NCBI GenBank assembly: GCA_030685235.1
Contig: MU839079.1
Coordinates: 1,047,653 to 1,111,652 of the forward strand
Direction: 5' to 3'
Length of the DNA: 64,000 bases
Origin: Copromyces sp. CBS 386.78
Taxonomy: Eukaryota; Ascomycota; Sordariomycetes; Sordariales; Sordariaceae
Below the pieces are notes generated by a model. That model was given only the letters and a program-made list of their open reading frames with translations, searched no databases and was not told the DNA's origin. How positions within the stretch are numbered: position 1 is the first letter of the stretch; each line of letters begins with the position of its first letter. Below are positions 9,661 through 21,564 of this stretch, in pieces. The position numbers and the translations under genes were made by a program.

Positions 9661-11979
9661 GCCTGCACTGAATGGATGCCGGATTTGGGTAGAAAACAGG
9701 GGAAAGTGCGGCTGAAGCAAGCGAACCGGATATTTGAGGCAATTGGATTAGGGAGATGTGATGGTCACGGTATTCCGGTTGGGATGAGTTGTAATCTCGC
9801 GATGCGATAAGGTGTGTCTGAATTCAGCTCAGGCAGGAGGGTCGGGCCGTCAAAGGGGATTGAGCGAGTCGAATGCTCGGAGAAGAGATCGTTGTTCCGT
9901 CGAAATCCAATCGGGAAGAAGTTTGTGAAGTCCGGATGTTGTCGTGGAGGAGGTACCTACGTAGATTGGTTGGAGGAGGTCAAGATGCATGCGCTCGTGG
10001 AACCGGGGGTGACTTTCTGACTGCCGGCGAAAATGTGGGGCTGCCCCGGACATTCACACGGATCCGAATTGGGAATACGTAGCCATGCTGCCATGCATCT
10101 GTGCACGAGTTATTCAGGGCGCATTTTGGATATTGAAACCTCACATTCGAGGCTGACGATTTGAAGCATAAAGTCCGAATATGAATGAGATCAATAACTT
10201 GCCGTCTCCAGGGCTTCCATCTGTGTTCTGTTCGCTGCGAAATGCACGTACACAAGCGGGCTTATCAGTCACAGCTGTTACCGGTTGGCTGGCGTTACCG
10301 ACCGATCACTAACATTGAGTGACAGAAGTGACCACCAGCCAACCCACCAGCCCCCGATAAACTTTCCAGCGAGTGATGAGTTGCAGATGAAGCTAGTAAC
10401 GGTCTTAAGGTACGTGACCCCGTACGGTATGTCTAGTCATTGGTGAATATTGCAGCCCAAGACCAGTAAGAAGGTGACGATGGCACGTTTCTGCAGGGGA
10501 AGTGGCCATCTCATATGTATGGCCATCGAACAACACACGTGCAAGCACCGCCTCGCTTGGCGCGGTTGGTGATTAGTGTGGTAAAAAGCGAACCGGCTCA
10601 AGCGACAGCATCGCCAACGACATGCCCGACATTGGATAGTACCTTAGGTATCTTTCCGAGGCTGTTTTCAGTCGAGTGCGGGGTGCCGTACGGTAGAGGT
10701 AGGCAGGTTACAGAGTGAATGGCCTAAAAGGCTTCTGGAAGGTCAGGCGTCACCGCTGTGTCGCGATGTTGGGGATTTCAGGGTCCTCACGCACCATAGG
10801 TAATTCCAGTGACGATCCAGGGCAGCGTGAATGCATACCTATTGGGGTGTTCCCTACATCACTTGTCTTGTCAATTGTTGCGACTGGCTGGGTAAAGTCA
10901 TCAACGATGACTTCATCCGCCACAGGACGGTGAGGTCACTAGAGGTTACCCCAGCCAAAAAGACGAACAATTTGGCCACTGCCCAGTTTCCACCACTCAA
11001 TCGGGATCGCGAGGCATCGGGACTTATCGCTGTAAAACAACACAAAAACGCCAACCAGATCGATTTCCTTTACGCAGATATGCCGTCCAGGCCGATGAAA
11101 GGTGTCTTTGTGCTGTGAATGCTTATGCCGTCAAATGTTCCGTATGACGGCTTTTTGCCAGGTGACTGGATTCCGTGGTTGAAGCAGTGGCTGGGTAAAG
11201 GCAAACTGAAAAACGCATTCGGCATTAGGAATCGCCAACGGTCGTATCGTACAAAACTCAAGGGAGAATTGGCGACCAAGGCGACGCACAAAACCAATTC
11301 CACTTCTGCCTGCTGAGGCGAGGGAGGGCGGCATCTGTTGGTCTTTATAAGCAAATCGCAGGGCCGTCTGGTTTGTTTGTGTTGGTGGCTACTCCATGTG
11401 GGCCACCTTCTTCCTGCCGCAAGTAGCGCGTCAGTCAAGTACTCTCTAACAGCAGCGGCTCGACCCTGCTCTGATCCGACGGAGAAGGGATATTTTTCGT
11501 CTCCTTCCACTTTCAAGGTAGTGGCACCCATTCAAGCTTCCCTTTGGCGTGACGGAATGTTGGGTGAGAAGACCTACCCGTGGCACGGGTAGCTTGCGCC
11601 ATCCTGTTCCAACCATTGTTTTTCTGTCAAGCGGTCAACCTTTTTTGGCGAATCAGCGAGATCTTGCATTGCACCTTTTTCCTTGCATCTCTTCCTCGCA
11701 CCCTCTATGTTCAGCATTGCCTACATCATCGCCCCCCCTGTAGTCATACACCTCGAGTACACTTACCTGCATTTATAGCACCTTTTCCATCTGAGCCATC
11801 CCAGTTCCGGCCCCTTGGCTCCGTGCATATCCCCTCTTGCCCCTGGCCAGTGACTATTAAATCTATTTGTTTCCCAGACTTTTTCTGGCAACTCTTTCCC
11901 CACGACCACCTTTACTTACCAACACCCTAATAATCATCCGAACCACATCACACCAAACCACAACACAGCACAACATAAC
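9661..11979. other. Divergent 2.3-kb intergenic region
   Basis: This region lies between the starts of the ANCHR-like gene (-) and the Gly/Ser-rich gene (+). Several short open frames exist but none has recognisable domains, splice support or codon pattern. The last 300 bp before 11980 are pyrimidine-rich on the + strand, as expected for a fungal core promoter and leader (CTTTTTCC and TTCTTCC clusters, then CA-rich sequence just before the ATG). Confidence 0.55.
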
Positions 11980-13369
11980 ATGAAGCTCGATCTCGCCATC
12001 CTTGTCTCGGCCCTTTGTGCCAATCCGGCACTTGCCCTCGTCGCACCAACATCCGACCTTGCGCGACGTGAGCCCGCCGAGCCCATTCAGATCATCGACC
12101 GCGACGTGGACGCTACTTCGCAGGAACTTTGGAAGCGCAGAGGCGGAGGAGGTGGCGGCGGTCGCGGTGGTGGTAGTAGCTCCGGCGGCGGCAGCAGCAG
12201 TGGAGGCTCGTCTGGAGGTTCATCCGGTTCAGGGTAAGTCAACACTCCTTCACCGATATCCTGCTTTCTCTCTCAATTTCCATCGCTGGTTATTGGGGGT
12301 TGTGTTGGAGAGCGGTGGCATTGCGTTCGTCATGCAGGGCGACGCTAATGTTTGTTTGTTTGCAGCAGGGGCGGTAGCAGCGGCAGTGGAAGCAGTGGCA
12401 GTGGTTCTTCTGGTTCATCGTATGTGCTTTTCTTTTCATGTCATCTTCTCTAACTCCCCTGGGTGTGAAAAAAGGCGGTCATCGGGAGTATCCAAACCTG
12501 GAAGCTCGTCCTACGGAGGTTCTTATTCGGGAAGCCCTTCTTCAGGAGGCTATTCATCTGGCCGTTCCTCGTCGAGCGGCTCTTCTTGGCGAGACTCTTC
12601 GCACTCTCGGGGAGGCTCCTCTCGTGGAAGCCCCAACAGCAAACCGAAGCAGAGATCCTCGTATGCATCAGCAAAGTCGCCTTTGGGAGACTTCCTGCTG
12701 GATATCGCGGGCTCTCCGACCCTTTCCAGTTATCTTTCTTCGTTCAGTAAACCATACATTTTGCTAACATGAATCTTCTCCAACAGAGGCAGCAGGACAT
12801 CTCCAACTTACAATGGTGGTGGAGCGACCAAATCTGGTAGCGGACCCAAGCCAGCCTACGGTGGTGGCCGCTATTACGGAGGTGGTGCGGCGCAACCCTA
12901 CAAGTCCGGTAGCAGGTCACCATCCGGCATCGCCCCCTTCGCTCTCGGTGCTGGTGTAGGTCTTCTCGCCGTCTGGCCTGCCGTTTGGCTCTATGGTGCC
13001 TACATGTACCCCTACCACAACCAGTACACCTACCACAACCAGAGCTCCGACCAGGACGAGACCCGCAACGTCACCTGCGCCTGCGATCCGTATAACGTTT
13101 GCGGTTGCGACGAGAACACCAACACCACTTATATCGACGACCTTATCGGAAACGGCAGCTACTCCTCGCTGAACCAGTCCCTGATTACCGTCGCCACTGT
13201 TAACGGAACCGACTACCTCCTGATCAACGGCACCTTGCCCAATGGCACGACCGCGTCCGGCGGTACCGATGATGATGAGAGCAGCGCTGCTGGTCTCCGG
13301 AGGTTGCTCGAGCATGCCGGATGGTGGCCTGTTGTGGCGACTGTTGCGGCAACCGTATTCCTGGCCTAA
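11980..13369 (+). CDS. Secreted or cell-surface Gly/Ser-rich protein with C-terminal hydrophobic tail
   Basis: Four exons: 11980-12233, 12366-12419, 12475-12660 and 12787-13369; 358 aa. All donors match GTAAGT or GTATG and all three introns are in phase 2. The second and third have CTAAC branch sites. Residues 1-20 form a signal peptide; a dibasic RR at 29-30 and a KRR before the Gly run could be Kex2-type sites. The middle, coded by exons 1-4, is Gly/Ser-rich. The C-terminal domain has a hydrophobic stretch (about IAPFALGAGVGLLAVWPAVWLYGAYMY), a Cys cluster CACDPYNVCGCD, six or more N-glycosylation sequons (NVT, NTT, NGS, NQS, NGT) and a final hydrophobic segment ending at the stop, suggesting a GPI signal or membrane anchor. 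I believe related proteins occur in other sordariomycetes, but cannot verify it. Function unknown; a wall or surface role is inferred. Confidence 0.85.
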
Positions 13370-14000
13370 GCATTCTTCCTATGGAAGTAATGGCCTTGAT
13401 GACGAGCTACGAGCAGTAGGAGATATCCCTTTACACTCGGGGTATCGGCGAATTTCGATTCTTTACGACACAGTTTTTGATACCATTTTTGAAATACGCT
13501 CTGGTAAGGACAAGGGAGTGGCTATGATAACAGCCAAGGAAAATTCACAAGGACATGAATGATGGACCCGATACCCCCAGGTTTTAATGATTCGCTAGCA
13601 AGATGTTTTAGTCTTGCATCCCACCGTACATAGATGACTTTTAGGATTTCACGATCTGGTTTAAGAATATCGAAAATGATTGATGAATATTAACTGTTCA
13701 AGTTGGCTGAAAATCGCTGGAGAGAAGTTCATCCGATATGACGGTAAGCAGGCATGAGTTTGGGTGGCGGTGTGGAGGCAACACCTGCCAGCGGCTGTTG
13801 AGGTACAAACCGTGCATGAGGCCAATCAGGAAAGACCACGGCGGGCAACCGTCCGATCTCTGATGAAATAGGCAAGTGTAACAACAAATTTATTAAGGCA
13901 CTCAGTATCTTCATCAACAACAAATAACAACTCGTCTTCATTCACAAACCCTCGCACGGGAACTCGGTCACTAACACATCAGGAGAAGAACAAAGCAATC
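13370..14000. other. Intergenic region between co-oriented genes
   Basis: 0.63 kb containing the 3' flank of the Gly/Ser-rich gene and the 5' flank of the DNA glycosylase gene. No additional gene or obvious regulatory element is visible. Confidence 0.55.
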
Positions 14001-15104
14001 ATGGCATCTCCCGAAGCTCCTATGCCTGACGGGGAACGCACTCCCCCGCCACCAACCTTTACCGGCCGTCTCAAGCTCGAAGACTTCAGGTTCGACGGCC
14101 ATGGCTCAACATCAACATCACCATCACCAGGCGGCATCCGCAAAAGCATCCGCTTATCCTCCACAACAAAATCAGCAACCGTAAACACAAATGCATCATC
14201 CTCAGCACCTCCATCACGCAAAACCACCCAAACCACCACCACCACCACTACCACAACAACCACAACCATCAAAACCCCATCCAAACGAAAACCCACCTCG
14301 ACCTCCGCCTCGCCAACTCCATCCGGCTCCGGCTCCCTCACCCCCATCTCCTCCAAACGCCAGAAAAAAATCATCAAAACCTACGACACAATACCGCAAT
14401 CCCTCCCCGACGCCCTCGCCCCCAACCTCCTCCTCCTCTTCATCGGCTTAAATCCCGGCATCTCCACCGCCATCCAACAACACGCCTACGCGCATCCCAC
14501 CAATCTCTTCTGGCGCCTACTTTTTTCCAGCGGGATAACCCCCGTTCCTTGTACCCCCCAGGAGGACCGGACTTTACCTGAACGGTTTGCGCTGGGACTA
14601 ACGAACATCGTTGGACGCCCGACGCGGAATGGCGGGGAGTTGACAAAGGGGGAGATGGATGAGGGTGTGGAGGTGCTAGAGGAAAAAGTGAGGGAGTGGA
14701 GGCCGGAAAGTGTATGTGTGGTGGGGAAGGGGATTTGGGAGAGTATTTACCGGGTTAAACAAAGAAAGATGGGGGGGAAGAAGGGTAATGGACGGTTACC
14801 AAAAGAGTGGAAGTATGGGTGGCAGGATGAGAGTGAGAATATGGGTGTTGTTATTGAGGAGGGGGATGATGGAAGTGGAAATGGAAATGGAAATGGAAAC
14901 GAAGACCACAAAAAAAAAGGGTGGAAGGGCGCGAGGGTGTTTGTGGCTACCAGTACTAGTGGGTTGGCGGCGACAGTAGGCAGGGCGGAGAAGGAGAGGA
15001 TTTGGAGGGAGTTGGGGAGTTGGGTGGAGAGCAGGAGGGAGGAGAGGGAAAATGAGAAGGGGATGCGGGAGGGGAAGGAGGAGGGTCAGGCAGGTGAGCT
15101 GTGA
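14001..15104 (+). CDS. G/T(U) mismatch-specific DNA glycosylase, TDG/MUG family
   Basis: Single-exon 367-aa protein. The catalytic-site motif GLNPG is at residues 149-153, with the expected Asn at 151 (nt 14451-14453). It is followed by HPTNLFWRLLFSSG and LTNIVGRPT, both typical of the uracil-DNA glycosylase superfamily TDG/MUG branch. The second active-site loop reads VATSTSGLAA at about 315-324. Enzymes of this family excise U or T opposite G, starting base-excision repair in the nucleus. The N-terminal 125 residues are disordered, with a poly-Thr run coded by an ACC repeat near 14227-14262 and basic patches such as PSKRK that could act as nuclear localisation signals. An insertion with GNGNGN and acidic residues sits before the second loop, and the C-terminus is Arg/Glu-rich. 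ATG context is caatcATGgc. Confidence 0.9.
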   Translation: MASPEAPMPDGERTPPPPTFTGRLKLEDFRFDGHGSTSTSPSPGGIRKSIRLSSTTKSATVNTNASSSAPPSRKTTQTTTTTTTTTTTTIKTPSKRKPTSTSASPTPSGSGSLTPISSKRQKKIIKTYDTIPQSLPDALAPNLLLLFIGLNPGISTAIQQHAYAHPTNLFWRLLFSSGITPVPCTPQEDRTLPERFALGLTNIVGRPTRNGGELTKGEMDEGVEVLEEKVREWRPESVCVVGKGIWESIYRVKQRKMGGKKGNGRLPKEWKYGWQDESENMGVVIEEGDDGSGNGNGNGNEDHKKKGWKGARVFVATSTSGLAATVGRAEKERIWRELGSWVESRREERENEKGMREGKEEGQAGEL

Positions 15105-15678
15105 GAGTGATGTTGATGCTGTAAGGGGGGGATTCATGTTTGCATGTTGGGGTTGGCGTTGCCGTTTTGCTCGGATGGTTGGCTGCCAGTGGTTATATGC
15201 GGTTGGTTGGCATGCCTCCGACAAAGTAGACTTGCTGGCTTAAGTATCGAACATCAGAGGGAAGTACTTGAATTGGATCGTTCTTATGCAATGTCTCGCA
15301 GAATCTCGTCTCGTCACGCACTGTTTAAGTGAAGAGAGACTCAGCACATACATGTTTGGTTAATTCTTCCGATGACTCTTCGTCCAATATACCTTCACCT
15401 GCTACCTACCGGATGTAGGTCTTTTCTATGGTCGAGTTGACTGGAATAGCTACTTAGAGCCATCATGGTATACACAATTCTCGTGTATCCTGTCATGATT
15501 CATCTATTGATACGAACTCGTTCCACCATGGTCACATATACCGTAGGCCCTCCCTCAACCCCTCCATGTCCTCGGTGCTAAACCAGCTTACGTTCCTCCA
15601 ACCTCCGTTAACATCCCCATCACCATCACCATCACCATGATCTCATCACATATCAACCCCACATTCCCCATTCCCCCT
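15105..15678. other. Convergent 3' intergenic region
   Basis: Tail-to-tail spacer of 0.57 kb between the DNA glycosylase and dehydrogenase genes. It has a short CCATCA repeat at about 15615-15638 and no gene that I can support. Confidence 0.55.
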
Positions 15679-16974
15679 TTACCAAGCACAATGTCCACCA
15701 TCGATCCTCAGATCCGCACCCGTCATAAAGCTGCTCGCATCACTGAGCAAGAAGATAGCCGCGCCGCGGTACTCCTCGGGGTAACTCAGTCTCTTGAGCA
15801 TGTTTGCGTCGGGCCAAGCTTTCCTGCGCTCGGGAAAGGCTTCGAAGAGACCGGCCGTCATGGCGGTCACGATGTAGCCGGGCGAAAGCGTGTTGACACG
15901 GATGCCGTGCTCGCCCCATTCGGCGGCCAGGTTGCGGCCCAGTTGGAGGACGGCGGCTTTGGAGGCGTTGTAGGCGCTTTTTGGGGGTGGGGTGTTAGCT
16001 GAATTTCAAGCGGGAAGGAGGGATAGACAGATGTTAGGTGAGGAAAGAACGGAGTAAAAGCAGGAAAGAACAGGTGAAGAAGGGAACGAAGGGGATGAGG
16101 AAGGGAAGAAGGAGAGTCGGAAACATGAAGAGAAAGAAGGGAGAAATGATTGAGAGGGGAAAGAAGGGAAAAAGGCAAGAACGAGGAAGAAACCGGCAAA
16201 AAAAAAAAGAGAGAGAGAGAGGGAAAAAAAAAGGAAAGAACAAAAGACTCACGGGCAAATCAACCCCCGATTAGCCACCGTCCCACTCATGCTCCCAATA
16301 AGCACCATGCTGCCCGTCCACCCATTCTCAACCATGACCCTTGCCACCGCCTGCGCCGTCATGAACACCCCCGTGACATTAACCCCCATCATCTTGTCTA
16401 CGTCCTCCCTACTGTACTCCAACGCCGGCGTCTCCTGCTGAATGCCAGCCGCAGCGATGAGTCCATCCATCCGTCCTTCCTTCTTCGCAATACTCTGCAC
16501 CAACTCGTTCAACGCCTGCTGATTGCGCACGTCAACGCGGTGGTAAGTGAGAGTCGAGCCCAACTCCTCGGTGGCGCGCTTGACGACGGCGGAAAAGGGC
16601 GAGTTAGGGTCCGTGGATGGGTCCGGGAGAACGTCGACGACGTGCACGCGCGCGCCGGCTTCGAGAACGGCTTCGGCTTGCGTGAGGCCGACGCCGCGGC
16701 CGCCGCCGGATATGAGGATTACTTTGTCTTGGAGGGAGAAGAACTCGGGGAGGCGCTTGGTGCGGTCGAGCTTGAAGGGCTCGGAGGCGGGGAGGGGGCG
16801 GGAGGGGGTTTGGTGGAGGGAGCGAGTCTGAGTGAGGGGGGCGATGGTTCGAGGAACGGCTCTGGCTTGGTGTTGGAAGAGTGCGGTGGTGAGCCTGGGG
16901 GTCACGCGGGAGGTTGACTTGGTGACCATGGTGGTCCTGAGGGCCGCGGAGGCCTTGGTGGTGAGTCTGGTCAT
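15679..16974 (-). CDS. Short-chain dehydrogenase/reductase with mitochondrial-type presequence
   Basis: Two exons on the minus strand: 16974-16253 and 15976-15679; 339 aa. The 276-bp phase-2 intron has a gtgagt donor, a gCTAACac branch site 18 nt before the acceptor and an aaaaag acceptor. The classical SDR fold is clear: Gly-rich NAD(P)-binding loop SGGGRGVG (G90-G96), a VDV acidic strand, an AAGIQ element, NVTG, catalytic Ser in LIGSMSG, and the YNASK pair (Tyr243, Lys247), followed by AAEWGEHGIRVNTLSPGYI and a C-terminal TGADLRIDGGH. The substrate cannot be read; fungal relatives act on sugars and polyols such as xylulose or sorbose. The first 65-75 residues are rich in Arg/Ser/Thr, lack acidic residues and contain RSLHQTPSRPL, a typical mitochondrial targeting segment. 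The intron is unusually long and pyrimidine-rich on the coding strand. Confidence 0.92.
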
Positions 16975-19900
16975 TGTGGTTGGTGGTAGAATTACTGGGT
17001 TGAGTTGTCTGAGATGTAAAGTTGTGAGGTTGTGTAGGTATCTGCGGTTGATGGTTCAGTAATTATCTATGAACAAGGGGAACGATAAAGTTATATACTC
17101 ACCGGTGAATGGATGGAGGGGTCCTCGAGGAGCTTGTCTAATTCATCAATCTGCGAGTCACCAAATGATCGAGTTCGAAGATGATGATGATGCCGAAGAG
17201 AACAAACACAAACAACGAACAAGACGTATCAGGATCGCTTCAAAGAAGAGGGGCGATATTTATGAGGAGTTGACCGGTTTGATAAGTACGACTGTCGTTG
17301 TTGGTAAGATGTCATCCCAAAGAAGGAAGGCCGATCGACGCAATGCCAGATTTGACAGCTGCAGCTGATGTCGAGACTAATCGGTGCATGACACCAACAA
17401 CTTGACAGCACCCCTCACTTGAGGGATTGGGTTTAAGATTCGGCACTGTGTGAAATGCATCATCACTGGTCTTTCTTTGCAGATATGATCTTTCCCGACT
17501 TTCATGTTGCTGGTGTCAGGGCCAACAGTCACCATCTCGGTGTCAGTCTAGAGTCTAGACTTTGCTGATCCTACAGCCGGTGAGACAGCCTCCCGCTTAG
17601 GAGGGCTCGATGAAGCTCGGTGTCCCTATTTCTTCATGCCAATGTTTGGTAGAGAGCACTTTGGAATCTGGCCCATTCCAGACCAGTGAAGGAAAAGAGC
17701 TCCAACATGAAGCAAACCGGGATGAATTAGTTGTGTCCGTGAACGGGAGCTCACAATCCAATACGACCTTCCAAGCTTGGCGAGTGTTGGAGGAAGTTAT
17801 CCAGGAACGGTTTGCCCAATTTGGGGAACCCGAAGGAGAAAACGAGGGGACCATATCGAGAACTGAGAGGAGGTGGCGTTCCGCCCTGTCATTGGGAGTG
17901 GACAGCATTTTGAAGTGTACCAACCGTATACTGTGTAGGTGTTGAGGCTACAGAACGCACATTGCCAAATCTGCCATGCATGCGGTCTTGCTCCGATGAA
18001 ATTGATAGCAAAGGGGAAGGTCTATGCATCATCGTGAGGGGTTGGAGGGGAGAAAATCCGCCAATGGAATCACCCAACCTGAAGCCTGATAACTGGATGT
18101 TTGACGTTGGTTCTCAACCTCGAAGCTGGCAATGAACCTCAAAAGCTTCATGAATTTGTTTCAGGGAAAGAAGTGCAAACAATCTTCTTTGATCCGATGG
18201 TCTTTTAGTGTCGTGCAATGGGCTCCCATGCAGAGAAATGACCGTCAAAACATTTGCCAGCGGACGGGACTCGGAAACCGTCGTCTGATGCATTCAAGAC
18301 TGGCGGTCTGCACAGACCAAGGCCGTTAAGCTGTTGATGTTCTGTGTAACCTACCATTTTATGTTCCGCTGTTAAAAAGGGGCGTAGCGAGACAATATCA
18401 TGCATGAAATGTTGTTTGTTAGCTTGGTTTTTCGGCCAGGGGTTGAACAGGGCAGATATAGAACTCACATTGGGCCTTTTAGACTTTTCATTTGGACTGA
18501 CAATGCGACCAGGGCTCAAAACGCCACAGAAGCCTCTATCCGTCTCCTTCAAGGCCCTGAAGACTACTATGCTAGAAGATATAAGAGGGTAGGCCCCCAC
18601 GGCACCCGTCCGCTCGAAACCCCGAATGCTTTTCCATTTTGAATGGCTCAAGAGTGGAAATGGCCGGGTTTTGTACCAAACTAACAAACATACCAGGGGT
18701 AGATTGCAGTCGATGATGCAGGAAGATTGACGAGGACTTGGAGACCGCTTCATCTTCGGGGCTAAAGAATGGGGCCGTAGCGGGAGACTCACCCGGCAAC
18801 CCGGCCGGACCTTGACACTCCCGACCCCCGACTGGAAGCACCTACCGCAACACCGTCGCAACGGCACCGCTGGGGACCCGGGGGTCCACAGTGCTTGTTG
18901 ACTACCGGACCACGCGGCGGCCGATCAACGGCCCGTCTTGTTGGTCGCGTGACCGTCTCGACCTTGATACTGCATCTGAACTCTGAACTGAACAGTACAA
19001 AACATGACACAAAAGCCAGATTCGTTGTCAGCGCCAGTTGCCATTCATACCTATTCGGTCGCTGTGTTTGGCACTCGAGGCTATCACGACACTTCTGCGA
19101 CGCTTCTGACTAGGGATCGGTCCGTCAGACTCCCGTCGTCACTGGTCAGGTATAATAATAACTGTCAGTGCAAAGAAAAAAATAGTATTAGTGACAGCCA
19201 TTTTTACAGCCTAGGTCCCTGGCATTGCCAATTCTTAGTAGTAAAAACTTGGACTTTATCAGGCTTTATGCTACAAAGCTTGCTTTCGAGATGGAAGAAG
19301 CCAAGGCACAAATTTTTTTTTTAATTGAAAGACAGCTTACACGAGACTTGGGTGGTTGTTTGAACGTAACCAGTTTTGCTCTCCAAGCGGAGTGGAAGTT
19401 GACGACACGGACTCGTGCACGAGCCTCTTTCCGTTAGTCTTACTGTAAAATTTTCCGGGTAACGAAAAAATGAATCAGTGACTGAAATAATGGTTCCCTA
19501 GAGGTACTTCTGACAATGGAATGGTGGCTTGGCGGAGACCCTTGAGCCCCCCGCCCCCGGACGGCGATAGTAGCGGTAGCATTGTCTTATTTACAGCGCT
19601 ATTTTTGTGCCATGACGCATTTTCGTAACGAGCAGCAGCTAACGCCCAACCGAGATGGAACAGTTTTGCAAACCCTCCTTTGTCTTGCGGGAGAGCTGCA
19701 ACTAGAATAGTATGTAACAAGCGCTGCCCAGTGCTGAGAGCTGAGACCCGAGATGCGCTGGCATTCATTGCAGGTAGTGCTGATGATTATGGTCATGTCG
19801 GCATTACCGAGAGAGGAAGAATATGACGGGTAGGAAGGATCTCCGATGAGATATCGCCTGTCGAACCCTTTTTCGAAGACGTCTTCGCCCGGGGCCATGG

Positions 19901-20860
19901 GGACCTCGGTGTCTGTCTAGGGCCTCGTCAACCAACGAAAGGCGGCAGGGCGGGAGATGGCGTGCCATGTCGATAATCGTAATCGCGGCTCGATGGATGC
20001 CCGGTCACTCCATGGAGTTTCTAGATGAGATGCGGTTCGTTTGCTAGTAAGCGGCGGCCGGGATGTGGAGGGTGGATGAAATCGATGAAATGTGGATGAA
20101 GCCGGTGCGGAAAACGGCGGCCAAGAGAATCAGATCCAAGGCGGGGGTCGTGACCACTTCTCCACCGCCGCCTCCACTCCCGAGATATCTCCTGCGCCGC
20201 CATCCGAACGATCCATGGCAGGAGGGACCGAGGGTCCGTGGCCCGTGGAGCCACATTTATAGTCGCCTGTACACTACCTACAGGTACGTAACGAGTAGGT
20301 TATAATTGCATGACCGTGTTGCCCTAGACAATGTGAACCTGCGAGATATAACTCGGCTTCTCTCGCGCGCAAAAACATACGTTTCTTCGGAGAGTTTCGG
20401 TGCTAGTTCAACTCCTTCCAGACCGACCATGAAAAGGAGGCCGTGTCATGCTCATGTCAATGACATAGAGATGAACAAAGGGGACAAATCCAGGGTGCGC
20501 AGTTATGAAAAATGAAACATGATGTCCAGGGAACAACGATGACGGAGGCCACGATATCGACCATGAAGATGGGGAAGCTCGGGCCATCCGGACCGGTGCT
20601 ATAACTGCCATCCATGAAAAACGATGCCAGGATCCATTTGATGCCGTGATGTTCTCTTGGCGATGTGTGAGAGCAACGGTTGGGATAGCGATGGGCAAGC
20701 GCAGGAACAAGTGTGTCGCGATAAAGTTGGGCAGGCGCTGCCTGTTACGGTTGCCTGTCTTACACGGCTGGTGCTTGCCTTTTTGGAAGATTTCAGAGGG
20801 TAAGCACTAACAATTATTTCCGTGAGGGGTTGGTTCCTTGGGTGATCTCCCACCGGACTC
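16975..20860. other. Gene-poor region, left part
   Basis: 3.9 kb upstream of the dehydrogenase gene with no gene I can support. The longest open frame (18205-18867, minus, 220 codons) has no recognisable domain. The sequence is not strongly AT-rich, so this is not a heavily RIP-mutated tract. It leads into the three inverted-repeat elements described separately. Confidence 0.5.
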
Positions 20861-21139
20861 GACTACCGCTTTTTCTCAGTCGTAAGAGATTTACCTAGCT
20901 AAGCCTCCTAACCTTCATACAGTTTAGCCGGACCGGCAAGCCCACTTTACACCCTGACAACCCCGCCAGCCGACTGCAAATGACCCATGCCAGCCGTGTG
21001 CCCGGTGCCACACCACGTTTACTGTATCCACTCGGGTTACAGTGGGCTTGCATAAGGGAGCTAACCATACTACAAGAAGGTTAGGCTCTGGAAAAATTAT
21101 GGGGAGTAAATCTCTTACGACTGAGAAAAAGCGGTAGTC
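20861..21139. mobile_element. Foldback MITE-like element, 279 bp
   Basis: Terminal inverted repeats of 34 bp, 20861-20894 and 21106-21139, match perfectly. Shorter inverted pairs are nested inside in the same order: 20907-20916 with 21076-21085, and 20938-20954 with 21034-21049 (two small differences). Almost the whole unit can fold into one hairpin with a loop of about 80 bases. It has no coding capacity. If the true ends are at the TA dinucleotides (20864-20865 and 21135-21136), the insertion would fit a Tc1/mariner-type TA target; other ends are possible because the flanks give no clear longer direct repeat. Foldback MITEs are non-autonomous and depend on a transposase encoded elsewhere. 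Confidence 0.82.
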
Positions 21140-21564
21140 ACCTTTCAACTGGCCATCACCAAGAAGCAAACAACAATATCACGGGAATCACGCGACCACG
21201 AAATCTCGCAACGCCTTCTTTATCCAGGATTGCTTGTCAGCTCGCTCAACAGCAGAACGTGGTCGACGCACTCACACCGCCCAAGTGCTGAGTCTGACCC
21301 GCGAGGACAATGGCTTTGGTTGTTTTCTTGCGTGCCAAGATATACCGGATTTCGTATCCGACGTGCGCTGGAGTCGTACGACAGAAGCGAGGCGAAGGAT
21401 GCCCCGTCTGTCCTAGGCCCGTCCTGCACCGTCCACCAGCCTGAGCTTGACGCTCTTTCAGATACAAGCCAAGCCTTTCCAGTGCCCACCAACAGCCGGT
21501 AGGACCCAGGGCTTGTCATCCTGGAGTACGCGAACGAGGATATGGCGTCGGCATGTTGTCTGGG

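Noticed and set aside
11070..11531. 153-codon minus-strand frame upstream of the Gly/Ser-rich gene
   Set aside because: No recognised domain, and it overlaps the probable promoter region of the downstream gene.
18205..18867. 220-codon minus-strand open frame
   Set aside because: No domain, no sensible start context or introns, and a random-looking mix of Cys, Pro, Arg and Ser. Likely a chance frame in non-AT-rich intergenic DNA.
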